From Atopobiaceae bacterium (GTDB lineage: Bacteria; Actinomycetota; Coriobacteriia; Coriobacteriales; Atopobiaceae), in assembly GCA_017460265.1 (NCBI GenBank), contig JAFUBJ010000441.1, positions 1-6,443 of the forward strand: 6,443 nucleotides of DNA, read 5' to 3'. Numbering within the stretch: position 1 is the stretch's first letter; the number at the start of each line of letters is the position of its first letter. A program made the position numbers and the translations under genes. The notes beneath the pieces were generated by a model. That model was given only the letters and a program-made list of their open reading frames with translations, had not been told where the DNA came from and made no database searches. Positions 5,736-6,443 of the stretch are shown one piece after another.

Positions 5736-6443
5736 ATGGCAAAGCAGCTTGAAACTGATGTCGTCGTCGTCGCGGCGGGCCTCTCTGGTCTTGCAGCTGC
5801 CATCTCGGCAGCCGAGAACGGCGCAAGCGTCATCTGCCTGGAGAAGGCGTCCAACACGGGTGGCGCAGCCAACATGGGCATGGGTCCCTGCGCGGCAGGC
5901 TCTCCCGTTCAGAAGATGAGCGGCATCACCCTGACCCCGGGCGAGCTCTTCCGTCGCCACATGTTCTATACGCACTATCAGGCAGACGCCAAGCTCGTCT
6001 AGGCTTACTACGACTAGTCCGGCGACACCATCCAGTGGCTGATGGACATGGGCGTTGTCTTCAACTCCGTCCGTCCCGCCTTCCGCGCCGGCGAGCGCAC
6101 CAAGGCCTACGCCGACGGCGAGTACACCTGGCACGTCGTCCAGCCCGAGGACGGTTCTGAGCCCGGCCCGCGCGCTGCCACCACGATGACCAAGCGCATG
6201 ACCGAGCGCGCCCAGGACCTTGGCGTCGAGTTCATGCTCGAGACCCCTGGCACCGGCCTCATCCAGGACGAGAATGGCGCCATCTGCGGCGTCACCGCCG
6301 TCGACAAGAACGGCGAGGAGATCGAGATCTCCTGCAAGGCCGCCATCGTCGCCACCGGCGGATTCGGCCACAACGTCCAGATGATCCACGACAAGATCGG
6401 CCTGGACTGGGGCAAGAACCTCTTCTCCTTCGCCATCCCCGGC
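5736..6443 (+). pseudogene. FAD-dependent oxidoreductase (fumarate-reductase flavoprotein-like), interrupted by two in-frame TAG codons; runs off the right edge
   Basis: N-terminal 236 codons of an FAD_binding_2-type reductase, the family of flavoprotein subunits that reduce fumarate, urocanate and related acids. ATG 5736 has an ideal AAGGAGG 5 nt upstream. The dinucleotide-binding start is DVVVVAAGLSGLAAAISAAE (8-27), with alanine in place of the first glycine of GxGxxG. ICLEK (33-37) gives the acidic residue that binds the FAD ribose, and TGGAANMGMG (41-50) the second flavin motif. TAG falls at codon 89 (6000-6002) and codon 94 (6015-6017). The frame then continues as SGDTIQWLMDMGVVF and reaches the conserved ATGGFG (206-211) and the window end. 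No frameshift or other stop is present. There is no signal peptide, so the product is cytoplasmic. Restart at ATG 6042 or 6048 lacks a ribosome binding site and would lose the Rossmann fold. Labelled pseudogene because of the stops; amber decoding or a sequence error are real alternatives. Confidence 0.7.
6000..6017 (+). other. Pair of in-frame amber codons inside the oxidoreductase frame
   Basis: The frame reads AKLV-TAG-AYYD-TAG-SGDTIQWL. Both TAGs are one transition from CAG (Gln) and one transversion from AAG (Lys). The stretch lies in the helical region before a conserved SGDTI-W segment, not at a protein end or domain boundary. No conserved structure that would mark selenocysteine or pyrrolysine insertion is evident by eye. 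Confidence 0.9.

Noticed and set aside
6000..6017. Selenocysteine-type recoding
   Set aside because: Both codons are TAG, not TGA, and no selenocysteine-type hairpin is evident directly downstream.
5304..6389. Minus-strand open frame (361 codons) across the oxidoreductase and its leader
   Set aside because: It crosses the terminator, the leader hairpin and the 3' end of the flavoprotein gene, and shows no family motif. It is an antisense shadow.
6042..6443. Separate gene restarting at ATG 6042 or 6048 after the second TAG
   Set aside because: No ribosome binding site is visible. The peptide is the direct continuation of the same FAD-binding domain and would lack the nucleotide-binding fold.
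1..6443. CRISPR array, tRNA or rRNA gene, insertion sequence or phage gene
   Set aside because: No regularly spaced repeats, no tRNA-like cloverleaf noticed in the short intergenic regions, no rRNA sequence recognised, and no transposase, integrase or terminal inverted repeats seen.

Overview
The window looks like chromosomal DNA from a GC-rich, anaerobic actinobacterium, most likely a gut or oral Coriobacteriia (Olsenella, Collinsella, Slackia or Eggerthella type). This rests on the high-GC codon use, the FAD_binding_2 oxidoreductase paired with a flavodoxin-like reductase, the oxalate/formate-antiporter-type MFS carrier and the PucR-type regulator. The assignment is by family resemblance only; there is no rRNA or other phylogenetic marker here.

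Layout. Positions 1-803 (minus strand) hold the first two thirds of an MFS transporter that runs off the left edge. Positions 804-1048 hold its leader plus two strong hairpins, one of them a likely terminator for the gene to its right. Positions 1049-1300 (minus) encode an 83-residue peptide with a double-glycine-type leader and a four-cysteine zinc-ribbon pattern. It lies 44 bp behind a butyrate kinase gene (1345-2469, minus) and is probably co-transcribed with it. A 260-bp divergent regulatory region (2470-2729) separates butyrate kinase from a PucR-family regulator (2730-4343, plus). Then come a flavodoxin-fold FMN reductase with an N-terminal cysteine cluster and a C-terminal zinc ribbon (4481-5560, plus), a strong hairpin terminator, a leader region with another hairpin, and the first 236 codons of an FAD-dependent fumarate-reductase-like oxidoreductase (5736 to the right edge, plus).

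The most striking point is that the oxidoreductase frame is interrupted by two in-frame TAG codons only five codons apart (codons 89 and 94). The same frame then stays open and recognisable for 147 codons to the edge of the window. This could be a recent double nonsense mutation, a sequence error, or amber decoding. TAG is also the ordinary stop of three of the four complete genes here, which argues against wholesale reassignment.

How the genes may work together (inference): the flavoprotein and the FAD oxidoreductase look like a reductase pair for anaerobic reduction of an organic acid or other small molecule. The MFS carrier could import the substrate or exchange it with the product, butyrate kinase would give ATP from an acyl phosphate, and the PucR-type protein may sense the substrate. 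In support, the leaders of the MFS, flavoprotein and oxidoreductase genes share the motif TTCGCACAT with similar flanks, so the three may be controlled together.
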